Below, one piece after another: positions 9,621 to 19,551 of a stretch of DNA of 64,000 nt. Origin of the DNA: Gemmatimonadota bacterium (lineage in GTDB: Bacteria > Gemmatimonadota > Gemmatimonadetes > Gemmatimonadales > Gemmatimonadaceae); assembly GCA_026387935.1 (NCBI GenBank), contig JAPLKU010000021.1, forward strand, positions 172,910-236,909, written 5' to 3'. The position numbers and the translations under genes are program-made. Every line of letters begins with the position of its first letter. Within the stretch, counting starts at the first letter, position 1. The notes below the pieces were generated by a model that saw nothing but the letters and a program-made list of their open reading frames with translations, was not told where the DNA came from and did no database searches.

Positions 9621-10090
9621 GCCGCGTGCAACACGCCAACGAGCCCGACATCCAGGACATCGTCGCGCTCAACAACCGGTACGCCACGCAAGGCCTGACG
9701 CTGATGCGGAGCGAGGAATTCGTCTACGCCCACCTCGCCGACTATCGGGTGCTTCGGGATGGCGACGGCGGAATCGTCGGATGCGCCGCGCTCGATGAGT
9801 ACTCCCCGTCGGTGGTCGAACTCATTTCGCTCGCGGTGTCGCAGGACGAGCAAGGCGTCGGCCATGGCAAGGCACTGATCGAGGCGACTGAACAACTCGC
9901 GCGGAAGCGCGGCTATGACGAGCTGTTCTCGGTGTCCTTCTCCGACGAACTGTTTCTCGCCTGCGGCTTCAGTCGCTCGGCGCTCTCGAACTACCCCGAG
10001 AAAATCGCCCGCTACGAGCGCATCGACCGCAGCGAACTCCAGGTTGGTGAAAAACACTGCTTCACCAAGCGGCTGCGCGAGAAAGCGTAG
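9617..10090 (+). CDS. GNAT acetyltransferase of the amino-acid (ArgA-like) type
   Basis: 157 residues. It begins with the GNAT strand-helix (VQHANEPDIQDIVALNNRYA), then TQGLTLMRSEEFVY, VGCAALDEYSPSVVELISLAVSQDEQGVGHGKALIEA (acetyl-CoA pyrophosphate loop QGVGHG) and LACGFSRSALSNYPEKI. The order and the TQGLTLMRS element match N-acetylglutamate synthase C-terminal domains and the short stand-alone NAGS used in some bacteria, which make N-acetylglutamate in arginine synthesis. No other arginine gene is near, so the substrate remains an inference. Its ATG overlaps the stop of the exporter gene as ATGA. It ends 18 bases before a convergent gene. Confidence 0.7.
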   Translation: MSRVQHANEPDIQDIVALNNRYATQGLTLMRSEEFVYAHLADYRVLRDGDGGIVGCAALDEYSPSVVELISLAVSQDEQGVGHGKALIEATEQLARKRGYDELFSVSFSDELFLACGFSRSALSNYPEKIARYERIDRSELQVGEKHCFTKRLREKA

Positions 10091-10108
10091 CGCGAGGCTC
10101 GGAGACGG

Positions 10109-10282
10109 CTACGACAACACCGTCGCGCCGCAGCTGGCGCAGAATCGCGCGTCCGGCTCCAGACGCACTCCGCAGCTGGCACAATCGCCGCGGGTGACGC
10201 CAGCCGCCGCCGCGCCCCAGATGAGCGGCGCGGCCACCCAGAGCGAGAGCACGGCCGCGATGATGCCACCGACGATCGTCAT
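10109..10282 (-). CDS. 57-residue membrane-anchored zinc-ribbon protein
   Basis: Small gene not obvious from length alone, but its ATG at 10282 overlaps the stop of the ccmF-like gene as ATGA, which argues that it is real. One hydrophobic helix at about residues 3-27 (IVGGIIAAVLSLWVAAPLIW) is followed by two CxxC pairs, CASCGVR and CASCGAT, a treble-clef/zinc-ribbon of the DUF-type seen at the ends of many small bacterial proteins. The metal site would lie on the side opposite to the N-terminal anchor. As last gene of the operon after a cytochrome c-biogenesis-like gene, it could help deliver or hold that membrane protein, but no function is known to me. Confidence 0.65.
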   Translation of the reverse strand: MTIVGGIIAAVLSLWVAAPLIWGAAAAGVTRGDCASCGVRLEPDARFCASCGATVLS

Positions 10283-11787
10283 GCTGGCGTCTCCGTGCGC
10301 GCAGGCGCCAGCGGCAGCAGTGTGCCAATCACGATGAGCCATGCGCCGACCATGACCCAAGGCGCGAGCGGGACAAAGGCAATGCGCACCGTTGGACGCT
10401 TGCCGTCTGGTTGTGTGATCGTCAGTCGCGTTTCCATGAACAGGCTGCTGAGCGTTCCCGTGATGAACGCCGGCAGCCCGGATTCCTTTCCGCTGGCGAG
10501 TCCGTACGATCGCGCTTCGGCCGAGAGCATTGGCATCGAGACGTCGTCGCGACGCGCCAGAAGCGATACCGTCAGCGACGCGTAGTTCTCGCGCTGGAGT
10601 GTGGACATGCCCTGGCTGGAGAACTGCCACCGATGCCCAAAAGGATCTGACGCCCGGAAGATCTCGGCGTCGCGCAGCGCGACCGTATGCTCTCGGCTCA
10701 TCCGCGAGCCCGCGGCGGCGCAGACGAGCAGAATGAACCCCGCGTGCGCGATCCAACCGCCCAGGCGCGACTTCGGCTGCGCCCGCACACCAGCGATGGC
10801 GCGCAACACACCAGCGCCACGCCTCAGGCGCGCGATGAGGCCGGCGATCGCGATGACCGGCACGATCCCGATCAGCGCGCCGGCGACATCCGCCTCACCT
10901 TGATTCACTCCTCGCAGGAAGGCACCATCGGTGAAGGCGACGGCGATCATCAGTGCGATAAACGCACCCGCCCCGAGGAGTAATCGCGTGACCACCCGTT
11001 TGGCATCCTGCACGCCGGCGTCGAGGTGGATCAACCACGCGCCCGCGAAACAGGGCAGCAACCAGAGCGCCGTGACTGGAGACTCGAGCCACGCACCGCG
11101 CACGGGATTCATCGCGTACCATCGCGCGCCGGCGACGACACCAATCAGGAGCGACGTCCACGCCAGCGCATTCCAGCGGCGGGTGCGGCGGCTCCACGAG
11201 TCATCAATGCCACCGGTGGCGAGCGCGGAGAGTGTGTCCGCAAATGACGCCGTGGCGAACACGGTCGCCAACAGCAGGGCGATTCCATGCAGCACGGCGC
11301 CGCCACGCTGCAGATCTGAGGAGAGGCCGGCGCCATCGGCGCGGGCAACGCGAAGCGCGAAGGGCGTGGCCGCGGCGGCGACAATAAGGAGCGAGACGAG
11401 CATCGCGGCGGCGACAACGGTCGTGGCCCAGCGTCGCGCCGGGCCGCTCGCGTTTCGTACGACCAGCAGTCCCACAATCCCGCTGAGCGCGGCCAACATG
11501 AGCAATGCGCCGCCGGGCGCGCTCAGCAGCGCCGCCGGCACGTACCGAACCGGCATCAGCACCGATGAAGCCTGTGCTACATAGTGAACGGCGAGGTCGC
11601 CCTCGATGAGTGCGCGTGTCAATCCGGCTGCGGCGATCACGGCGCATGCCGTTGCCGCGACCAAGCCGCGAACGGCGGACTGCGCCAAGTCCGCGCGGGC
11701 CGTACGGATTGACGCGATCGAGGCCGCGACTGCCCAGGCAGCAAACACCGGCGCGAGGGCGACAGCGAACTCCATCAACCGGTTCAT
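10279..11787 (-). CDS. CcmF/CcsA-like cytochrome c biogenesis membrane protein, divergent
   Basis: 502 residues from the ATG at 11787, coupled (ATGA) to the YfiM-like gene before and to the zinc-ribbon gene after. There are about twelve membrane segments. The layout follows CcmF: the VHYVAQASSVLMPVRYVPAA segment corresponds to CcmF's DFSVxYVA region; a soluble C-terminal domain with LGGWIAHAGFILLVCAAAG, NYASLTVSLL and LFMETRLTITQPDG precedes a last helix APWVMVGAWLIVIGTLLPL. CcmF normally carries a Trp-rich WWD haem-handling motif followed by WDPVENA; the matching place here reads RWYAMNPVRGAWLESPVT, without it. CcmF proper is about 650 residues. So this is a CcmF relative that probably does not handle haem in the usual way. 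Confidence 0.65.
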   Translation of the reverse strand: MNRLMEFAVALAPVFAAWAVAASIASIRTARADLAQSAVRGLVAATACAVIAAAGLTRALIEGDLAVHYVAQASSVLMPVRYVPAALLSAPGGALLMLAALSGIVGLLVVRNASGPARRWATTVVAAAMLVSLLIVAAAATPFALRVARADGAGLSSDLQRGGAVLHGIALLLATVFATASFADTLSALATGGIDDSWSRRTRRWNALAWTSLLIGVVAGARWYAMNPVRGAWLESPVTALWLLPCFAGAWLIHLDAGVQDAKRVVTRLLLGAGAFIALMIAVAFTDGAFLRGVNQGEADVAGALIGIVPVIAIAGLIARLRRGAGVLRAIAGVRAQPKSRLGGWIAHAGFILLVCAAAGSRMSREHTVALRDAEIFRASDPFGHRWQFSSQGMSTLQRENYASLTVSLLARRDDVSMPMLSAEARSYGLASGKESGLPAFITGTLSSLFMETRLTITQPDGKRPTVRIAFVPLAPWVMVGAWLIVIGTLLPLAPARTETPA

Positions 11788-12035
11788 CAGGGTGCCTTGT
11801 CGATTTGACGGACGGCGACAGCGCCGGCGACGCCACCAATTCCATCCCAGGCGAGATCGCGGAGACTGAAGTCTCGCTTCTGGTGCCGATCCCACAGTTC
11901 CTTCCCGATTCCGACCGTGAGCGTGGTGAGCGCCGACGCCGCGAAGTGAAAAACCTTGTCGCGCCCAAACCAGGGATCGCGATCCGATGGAAGCGCCGGA
12001 TTCCCCCACAGCACGAACACAAGCGCCCATCGCAT
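11787..12035 (-). CDS. YfiM-like (DUF2279-type) small envelope protein
   Basis: 82 residues. A short hydrophobic start (MRWALVFVLWGNPALPS) looks like a signal peptide, then DPWFGRDKVFHFAASALTTL, VGIGKELWDRHQK and FSLRDLAWDGIGGVAG. This order (DKxxHFxxSA, GxxKExxD, FSxxDLxxDxxG) is the signature of the YfiM/DUF2279 lipoprotein family of unknown function. There is no cysteine to make it a lipoprotein here. Its ATG overlaps the glpK stop (ATGA), and its stop overlaps the ccmF-like start (ATGA), so the boundaries are well fixed despite the small size. Confidence 0.75.
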   Translation of the reverse strand: MRWALVFVLWGNPALPSDRDPWFGRDKVFHFAASALTTLTVGIGKELWDRHQKRDFSLRDLAWDGIGGVAGAVAVRQIDKAP

Positions 12036-13513
12036 CAGGCGGTATCCCGTGCCCAAGAGAGCGCCGCCCGAACGGCGCGGTGCCAGCCGCGGAGCCCTTC
12101 CGCAGCGCGCACGCGACCGGCGCCGGGCGTGAAGCCGTCGAACTTTCGTGAGTGAATGAAGTCCTCGCCGGTGGCCCAGACACCGGCGGCAAGGCCGGCG
12201 AGCGCACCAGCGCCCATGGCCGTCGTCTCGATCACATCGGGGCGCTCCACATGCACGTCCAGCACGTCGGCCTGGAACTGCATCATCCACGAGTTGGCCG
12301 TTGTACCCCCGTCAACGCGCAGCACATCGAGTGGCGCGCCGCTGGCTCCGCGCATCGCGCCAAGGACATCCGCGGTGCCGTAGCACATCGCCTCGAGTGC
12401 CGCGCGCACGAGATGGTCGCGCGTCGTACCGCGCGTGAGACCCACAATCGTGCCGCGCGCGTTCGGCTCCCACGACGGCGCACCAAGCCCCGTGAGCGCC
12501 GGCACGAAATAGACGCCGTCGTTGGTTTCTACGGCCCGTGCCATCGCTTCCGTTTCACTCGCGTGCGACACGAGGCCAAGTCCATCGCGCAGCCATTGTA
12601 CGGCGGCGCCTGCAATAAAGATGCTTGCTTCGAGCGCATAGGCTGGTCCGCCGCGGGGATCGCAGGCGATGGTGGTGAGCAGTCCGCCACCGCCGGCCGG
12701 TCGTGCGTCGCCCGTATGCAGCAGCAGAAACGCGCCGGTGCCGTACGTATTCTTGCTCGCGCCGGCATTCCAGCACCCTTGCCCGAAGAGCGCGGCCTGC
12801 TGATCACCGGCCACTCCGGTAATCGGGATGGCGCGACCAAAATGTTCCGCGGCCGCGACGCCAAAATCACCCGACGATCGCCGGACCTCCGGTAGCATCG
12901 CGTGCGGCACGCCGAACAACGTCAGCAGCGGCGCACTCCATGCATGCGTGTCGATATCGTAGAGCATCGTGCGCGACGCATTCGTCGGATCGGTCGCGTG
13001 GGTAGCGCCGTTGGTCAGTTTCCAGATGAGCCAACTGTCAATCGTGCCGGCGGCGAGCGAGTCGAGTCCGCCACGCACCCCGGCCGCCCGGTGCTGGATG
13101 ATCCACTCGAGCTTGCTCGCGGAGAAATAGGGATCGGTCACGAGACCGGTGGCTGTGTAGATGGCGTCACGTTGCGGCGTGAGCGCCGCGCAACGAGCCG
13201 CCGTACGCCGATCCTGCCAGACGATCGCGCGGCCGAGCGGCGCGCCAGTCGTGCGGTCCCAGACGACGATCGTTTCGCGCTGGTTGGTGATGCCGATCGC
13301 TTCCGGCTCGAGTCCGCTCTGGGCGATGGCTTCGCGCGCCGCGTCGCGCGTACGCTCGAAGATTTCCTCGGCGTCATGCTCCACCCAACCTGGCTCTGGG
13401 AAGTACTGGGTGATTTCCCGATAGGCCCGCCCGGCGACCTGCCCGTCTTCAGCGATCACCAGGCAGGTGACGCCGGTGGTTCCTTCGTCAATCGCGAGTA
13501 CGCTGCGCTTCAT
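12035..13513 (-). CDS. glpK: Glycerol kinase
   Basis: 492 residues, the usual length of this FGGY-family sugar kinase, which phosphorylates glycerol to sn-glycerol 3-phosphate. Landmarks: N-terminal phosphate-binding DEGTTGVTCLV, GITNQRETIVVWDRTTG, the substrate loop GVAGDQQAALFGQGCWNAG, KNTYGTGAFLL, and the C-terminal VDGGTTANSWMMQFQADVL. All are in the expected order. It is coupled to mtnA upstream (ATGA at 13510-13513) and to the YfiM-like gene downstream. No glpF or glpD is adjacent, so glycerol entry and oxidation are encoded elsewhere. Confidence 0.95.
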   Translation of the reverse strand: MKRSVLAIDEGTTGVTCLVIAEDGQVAGRAYREITQYFPEPGWVEHDAEEIFERTRDAAREAIAQSGLEPEAIGITNQRETIVVWDRTTGAPLGRAIVWQDRRTAARCAALTPQRDAIYTATGLVTDPYFSASKLEWIIQHRAAGVRGGLDSLAAGTIDSWLIWKLTNGATHATDPTNASRTMLYDIDTHAWSAPLLTLFGVPHAMLPEVRRSSGDFGVAAAEHFGRAIPITGVAGDQQAALFGQGCWNAGASKNTYGTGAFLLLHTGDARPAGGGGLLTTIACDPRGGPAYALEASIFIAGAAVQWLRDGLGLVSHASETEAMARAVETNDGVYFVPALTGLGAPSWEPNARGTIVGLTRGTTRDHLVRAALEAMCYGTADVLGAMRGASGAPLDVLRVDGGTTANSWMMQFQADVLDVHVERPDVIETTAMGAGALAGLAAGVWATGEDFIHSRKFDGFTPGAGRVRAAEGLRGWHRAVRAALSWARDTA

Positions 13514-14538
13514 GACGTAAAAGAATACGGAGGAAGCCGCACGCCGTGGTCCGTGACGATGGCCGTGATGAGCGCCGCAGGAGTGATATCGAAGGCGGGA
13601 TTCCAGATGCCGGCGCCATGTGCGGCCACTGGAACGCCGGCGAGCGAACGCACTTCGGCCTCGTGACGCATCTCAACCACGATGCCGCCACCATTCGCCG
13701 TGCGCGGATCGATCGTGGACGACGGCGCGCACACAACAAACGGGATGTTGTGATGGTGTGCCGCGACGGCAAGCGAGTAGGTGCCGATCTTGTTCGCCAC
13801 GTCGCCGTTGGCGGCGATGCGATCCGCGCCGACGATCACGACATCCACCGCGCCATTCTGCATGGCGGACGCGCCCATCCCATCGGTGATCACCTGCACG
13901 GGAATACCGGCGCGGCTGAGTTCCCATGCGGTGAGACGCGCGCCCTGTAACAACGGACGGGTCTCTCCGGCGAGGACACTGACCGAGCGACCAGCAGCAT
14001 GCGCGACATAGACCGGGGCGAGCGCCGTTCCGATGCCGGCCGTGGCGAGCGCGCCGGCATTGCAGTGCGTGAGCACTCGCGCGCCGCTCGGCAAGAACCG
14101 TTGCCCATGCCTCCCGATCGCTTCACACATCGCGCGGTCTTCGTCGAGGATGGCCGTCGCCTCCACGCGAAGCGCGGCCAGCACATTCTGCGGAGCGGCC
14201 TTCGTCGCAGCAGCACGCTGCCGCATGCGCCCGATGGCCCAGGCCAGATTCACCGCCGTCGGCCGCATTGCCGCGAGCGCACGCGCGTGCGACTCGAGCA
14301 TGATGGCAAAGGCGTGGCGATCGTCGCTGCGAAAATCCTGCAGCGAGGTCACCAGCCCCATTGCCGCTGCGACACCAATCGCGGGCGCACCACGCACGGC
14401 CAAGGTGGCGATCGCATCGCAAACGTCGTGGAGCGACCGGAGGTCGCGTTCGATGAACTCGCCAGGGAGGCGACGTTGATCAATGATGCGGACAGCATCT
14501 CCGCCGGGCGACCACTGCACCGCACGAATCGGTTCCAC
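13510..14538 (-). CDS. mtnA: S-methyl-5-thioribose-1-phosphate isomerase
   Basis: 342 residues. It isomerises 5-methylthioribose 1-phosphate to the ribulose form in methionine salvage. The family signatures are RGAPAIGVAAAMGL, THCNAGALATAGIGTAL (with the catalytic Cys), DGMGASAMQNGAVDVVIVGADRI (catalytic Asp) and NGDVANKIGTYSLAV. The eIF2B-alpha-like fold can also host ribose-1,5-bisphosphate isomerase, but the N-terminal RAVQWSPGGDAVRIIDQRRLP is MtnA-type. First gene of the minus-strand operon mtnA-glpK-yfiM-ccmF-like-zinc ribbon; it faces away from the crotonase gene across 70 bases, where both promoters must lie. Confidence 0.93.
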   Translation of the reverse strand: MEPIRAVQWSPGGDAVRIIDQRRLPGEFIERDLRSLHDVCDAIATLAVRGAPAIGVAAAMGLVTSLQDFRSDDRHAFAIMLESHARALAAMRPTAVNLAWAIGRMRQRAAATKAAPQNVLAALRVEATAILDEDRAMCEAIGRHGQRFLPSGARVLTHCNAGALATAGIGTALAPVYVAHAAGRSVSVLAGETRPLLQGARLTAWELSRAGIPVQVITDGMGASAMQNGAVDVVIVGADRIAANGDVANKIGTYSLAVAAHHHNIPFVVCAPSSTIDPRTANGGGIVVEMRHEAEVRSLAGVPVAAHGAGIWNPAFDITPAALITAIVTDHGVRLPPYSFTS

Positions 14539-14608
14539 CTGAAGAAAATAGCCGACGTCCGCACGGCCGGTGGACTAACTTTCCCGCCCTACCGAGGCGC
14601 GAAACGAC

Positions 14609-15388
14609 ATGCCATTCGAACTCCTGCTCGTCGAGACCACCGATCGCATCGCGACGGTCACGATCAATCGCCCCGACAAGCTGAACGCGCTGAACGCGGC
14701 AATGCTTGCCGAACTCGCCACGGCGATGGGCGCGCTCGCCGCAGACCACAACGTCGGCGCCATCATCATCACCGGAGCAGGCCGCTCATTTGTGGCGGGG
14801 GCCGACATCGGCGAAATCGCCGCCGAGAGTTCCACGGCACTCGAAGCATTCGCGCGAAAGGGCCAGGGAACCTTTCGGGCCATCGAGCGCACGCAAAAGC
14901 CGGTGATCGCTGCCGTGAATGGATTCGCACTCGGCGGCGGCTGCGAACTCGCGCTGGCGTGCCACGTGCGCGTGGCCTCCACGAAGGCCAAGTTCGGCCT
15001 CCCAGAGGTCAAGCTCGGCCTGATCCCCGGCTATGGCGGAACGCAGCGCCTGCCCCGCCTCGTGGGCCGCGGACCAGCGCTCAAGTTGATCCTGAGTGGC
15101 GAACCGATTGATGGCACAGAAGCCCATCGCATAGGCCTCGCGGACATGCTTGCTGAACCTGACGCGCTGATGGCCACGACGCGCGCGTTCGCGGCAGGAA
15201 TCCTGGCCGTCGGTCCGGTGGCGGTGGCGCGAGCACTCGAGGCCGTGGACCTCGGCCTCGATCGCTCGCTCGACGAAGGACTGGACGTCGAAGCGAAGCT
15301 CTTCAGCTCGCTCGGCAATACGAGCGACATGCGCGAAGGGACACGCGCATTCATTGAAAAGCGCGCGGCCGTGTTCACGGGAAGCTGA
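14609..15388 (+). CDS. Enoyl-CoA hydratase/isomerase (crotonase) family enzyme
   Basis: 259 residues, the standard crotonase length. It starts with VTINRPDKLNALNAAMLAEL, then the oxyanion-hole segments RSFVAGADIGEIAAES and AVNGFALGGGCELALACHVRVA, and FGLPEVKLGLIPGYGGTQRLPRLVG with the Glu position used by hydratases (EVKLGLIPGYGG). The final helices with TSDMREGTRAFIEKR are typical of short-chain 3-hydroxyacyl-CoA dehydratases acting in fatty-acid or butyrate metabolism. The exact substrate cannot be told. recF starts 10 bases after its stop. Confidence 0.9.
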   Translation: MPFELLLVETTDRIATVTINRPDKLNALNAAMLAELATAMGALAADHNVGAIIITGAGRSFVAGADIGEIAAESSTALEAFARKGQGTFRAIERTQKPVIAAVNGFALGGGCELALACHVRVASTKAKFGLPEVKLGLIPGYGGTQRLPRLVGRGPALKLILSGEPIDGTEAHRIGLADMLAEPDALMATTRAFAAGILAVGPVAVARALEAVDLGLDRSLDEGLDVEAKLFSSLGNTSDMREGTRAFIEKRAAVFTGS

Positions 15389-15398
15389 GCGGCAGATC

Positions 15399-16583
15399 GT
15401 GACGCTACCCGCGACGCTTCACGCACTCCATGGGATCTCCGGCGAACCGGCGGCGGCTTCCGATCGCGCGTGCGTCACTTCGCTGTCGGTCACGAACTTC
15501 CGGAATATTGCGAAAGCGGAAATCGCGCTCCCACCGGACGGCATCGCCGTCGTTGGCGACAACGGACATGGCAAGACCAATCTGCTCGAGGCTATCTCCT
15601 ACCTCGAACTGCTCCGCTCGATGCGGGGCGCGCGCGATCGCGACGTGATCGCATTTGGGTGCGACACGTTTCATATCGCCGCGCATGTGGAAGGTGTGCG
15701 TGCACGCCGCGTGTCGATTGGCGCGGACCGCTTGGGCACGAAGCGAATTCAGCTCGACGGGGCTGACCAGCCGCGCATGGCCGATGCGCTCGGTGCGGTG
15801 CCGTCCGTCTGTTTCTCGCCGTCCGATGTCACGCTCATTGCTGCCGGCCCGTCGGAACGCCGCCGCTACCTCGACATCGTGCTCGCACTGACGGAGCCGG
15901 CCTACCTCGCCGCGCTGCGTTTGTATCGGGCGGCGCTCTCACGCAGAAATGCCGCGTTGCGCATGGGCCGCCTCGACCGCGCAGCGGTGCGCGCGTGGGA
16001 GCCTGCACTCGCCACGAATGGCGCGACGCTGGTCAACACCCGCCGCGCCTGGGCCGCGGCCTTCCGCGACCGGTTTACGGCCCTCGTTGCGGCGGTTGGC
16101 GAGTCCGAGCCAATGACGCTTGAGTACCGCTCGGCATTTTCCGACGCGGCCGATCCGGAAGTCGCGCTGACGGCCGCGCTCGACGCCTCGCGCGAACAGG
16201 ATGTGAATCGCGGGGTGACGCAGACGGGCCCGCACCGCGACGACCTCAGCATCGCGCTCGGGACGCACGACCTGCGCACCACGGGATCGGCCGGGCAACA
16301 TCGCACCGCGGCGATTGCGTTGAGGCTCCTTGAAGCCGAGACATTTCGCGTGCGCACGAGGACGCAGCCCCTCGTGTTGCTGGACGACCCCTTTGCCGAA
16401 CTCGATCGCGGCCGTGCCGCGCGGGTGCTGGAACTCGTCGATGCCGTGACGATGAACGGCGTGGGACAGATCGTTCTCTGCGTGCCTCGTGCTGACGAAA
16501 TCCCGGCAGAGTTCACGCGGCTCGAGCGATGGCGCGTGCGCAGTGGCGTGTTTGCGCGTGACCTGGGCAGGGCGTCGTCATGA
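15399..16583 (+). CDS. recF: DNA replication and repair protein RecF
   Basis: 394 residues from the GTG at 15399; there is no in-frame ATG near the start, and the conserved part (VTNFRNIAKAEIALPPDG) begins some 26 residues later, so the N-terminal extension is uncertain. SMC-like ATPase that loads RecA at gaps. Walker A is GDNGHGKTNLLEAISYL; the QTGPHRDDL motif, the signature GSAGQHRTAAIALRLLE and Walker B VLLDDPFAELD are all present. It sits immediately before dciA and gyrB, the order found at origin regions of many bacteria, but dnaA and dnaN are not next to it here: a crotonase gene is. Confidence 0.93.
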   Translation: MTLPATLHALHGISGEPAAASDRACVTSLSVTNFRNIAKAEIALPPDGIAVVGDNGHGKTNLLEAISYLELLRSMRGARDRDVIAFGCDTFHIAAHVEGVRARRVSIGADRLGTKRIQLDGADQPRMADALGAVPSVCFSPSDVTLIAAGPSERRRYLDIVLALTEPAYLAALRLYRAALSRRNAALRMGRLDRAAVRAWEPALATNGATLVNTRRAWAAAFRDRFTALVAAVGESEPMTLEYRSAFSDAADPEVALTAALDASREQDVNRGVTQTGPHRDDLSIALGTHDLRTTGSAGQHRTAAIALRLLEAETFRVRTRTQPLVLLDDPFAELDRGRAARVLELVDAVTMNGVGQIVLCVPRADEIPAEFTRLERWRVRSGVFARDLGRASS

Positions 16584-16888
16584 CTGAGCGCGGCGGGAAG
16601 CCCGCGTCGGTCGGCGACGCGCTGGCCAGCTTCCTCAAGTCACGCGGACTCGAGGAGGGCGTGGGTCGCGCCTCGATTCTCATTGAGTGGGCATCGCTCG
16701 TGGGTCCGCAAATCGCCCACGTGACCACCCCGCGCCAGATCACGGCAGACGGCACGCTATTCGTCGGCGTACAAACGCACGGGTGGATGAACGAGCTGTC
16801 GCTGATGGAGGTTCAACTTCTCGCGAAACTCAACGCGCGCGAGGGCCGCGAACCGGTCAAACGGATACGCTGGGAGCTGGCGCGCTGA
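16580..16888 (+). CDS. dciA: DciA/DUF721 family protein, likely replicative-helicase operator
   Basis: 102 residues; its ATG overlaps the recF stop as ATGA. The KH-like DUF721 core is clear: WASLVGPQIAHVTTPRQITADGTLFVGVQTHGWMNELSLM (given as the region at about residues 36-76) with the conserved W..LVG..ia.ht.P....dG.L.V...s..W...L pattern. DciA proteins assist DnaB loading in bacteria without DnaC or DnaI. The recF-dciA-gyrB order supports the assignment. The role is taken from the family. Confidence 0.82.
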   Translation: MTERGGKPASVGDALASFLKSRGLEEGVGRASILIEWASLVGPQIAHVTTPRQITADGTLFVGVQTHGWMNELSLMEVQLLAKLNAREGREPVKRIRWELAR

Positions 16889-19020
<2,132 letters not shown>

Positions 19021-19027
19021 GTTCCAA

Positions 19028-19195
19028 GGCGTGGCCGCGGAGATCCGCGGAGAACGGCACGGCGAGATTCGCGGAGAATGACAACAGACTGGGGGAACTG
19101 CCACGACAGGAAAGTGTCGTAGTAGTTCCCCCATTTTTGCCGTTGCTTTTCTCAGCGAACCTCAGTCCCTCTCCGCGAGTCTCCGCGGCCACGCC
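19028..19195. repeat. Long inverted repeat enclosing the gyrB terminator
   Basis: A 16-base arm GGCGTGGCCGCGGAGA at 19028-19043 has its exact reverse complement at 19180-19195, 136 bases apart. Between the arms the GCGGAGA word recurs (about 19048 and 19069) and, inverted, as CTCCGCG near 19171. The gyrB terminator hairpin sits in the middle. The arrangement looks like a palindromic intergenic repeat (REP/BIME-like) that has settled in the 3' flank of gyrB, but only one copy is seen in this window, so the repeat status rests on its internal structure. Confidence 0.6.
19091..19138 (+). terminator. Rho-independent terminator after gyrB
   Basis: GGGGGAACT at 19091-19099 pairs with AGTTCCCCC at 19124-19132, and an inner ACGACA/TGTCGT stem extends it around a GGAAAG loop. 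Five T residues follow at 19134-19138. Strong stem plus T-run in the sense of gyrB. Confidence 0.85.
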
Positions 19196-19201
19196 GTAGG
19201 A

Positions 19202-19465
19202 CTACACGCCCGGGCAGGAGTTCTTTCCGGCCTTCAGCTGCCGGCCGAAGTCCACATGCCACGCAGCGGCAAGCGCGATCGGAACAAACATCGCCGCCGC
19301 GACGGCGTACCAGCCGATCATATCGAATCCACCGCCGTTGCCCGGCATGCCACTCGTCGGCGTCGGGCGGAACACGAAGAGCAGCGCGAAGTAGAGTGCG
19401 AAGGCGCCCGGTGCAACTCCGAGGGCGCCGAGGGCCGCGAACTTGAGGAACTTGTCGGGAATCAT
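19202..19465 (-). CDS. Small two-helix membrane protein, unknown
   Basis: 87 residues from the ATG at 19465 (the frame is open upstream but the extension looks non-coding). Two hydrophobic segments: about 7-32 (FAALGALGVAPGAFALYFALLF) and about 47-68 (MIGWYAVAAAMFVPIALAAAW), joined by a Gly/Pro-rich loop (RPTPTSGMPGNGGGF), with a hydrophilic tail ending CPGV. No known family comes to mind. It stands alone between the gyrB terminator and the phosphorylase gene, and its codon use fits its neighbours. Confidence 0.6.
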   Translation of the reverse strand: MIPDKFLKFAALGALGVAPGAFALYFALLFVFRPTPTSGMPGNGGGFDMIGWYAVAAAMFVPIALAAAWHVDFGRQLKAGKNSCPGV

Positions 19466-19551
19466 GGCTCGTTCGTCAGTGAGGACGAGTGGAAAATGCC
19501 GGGATGGTCGTTGCCCGCGCAACCCGGCCGTTGCGCCCCCAGTTACGGTGC

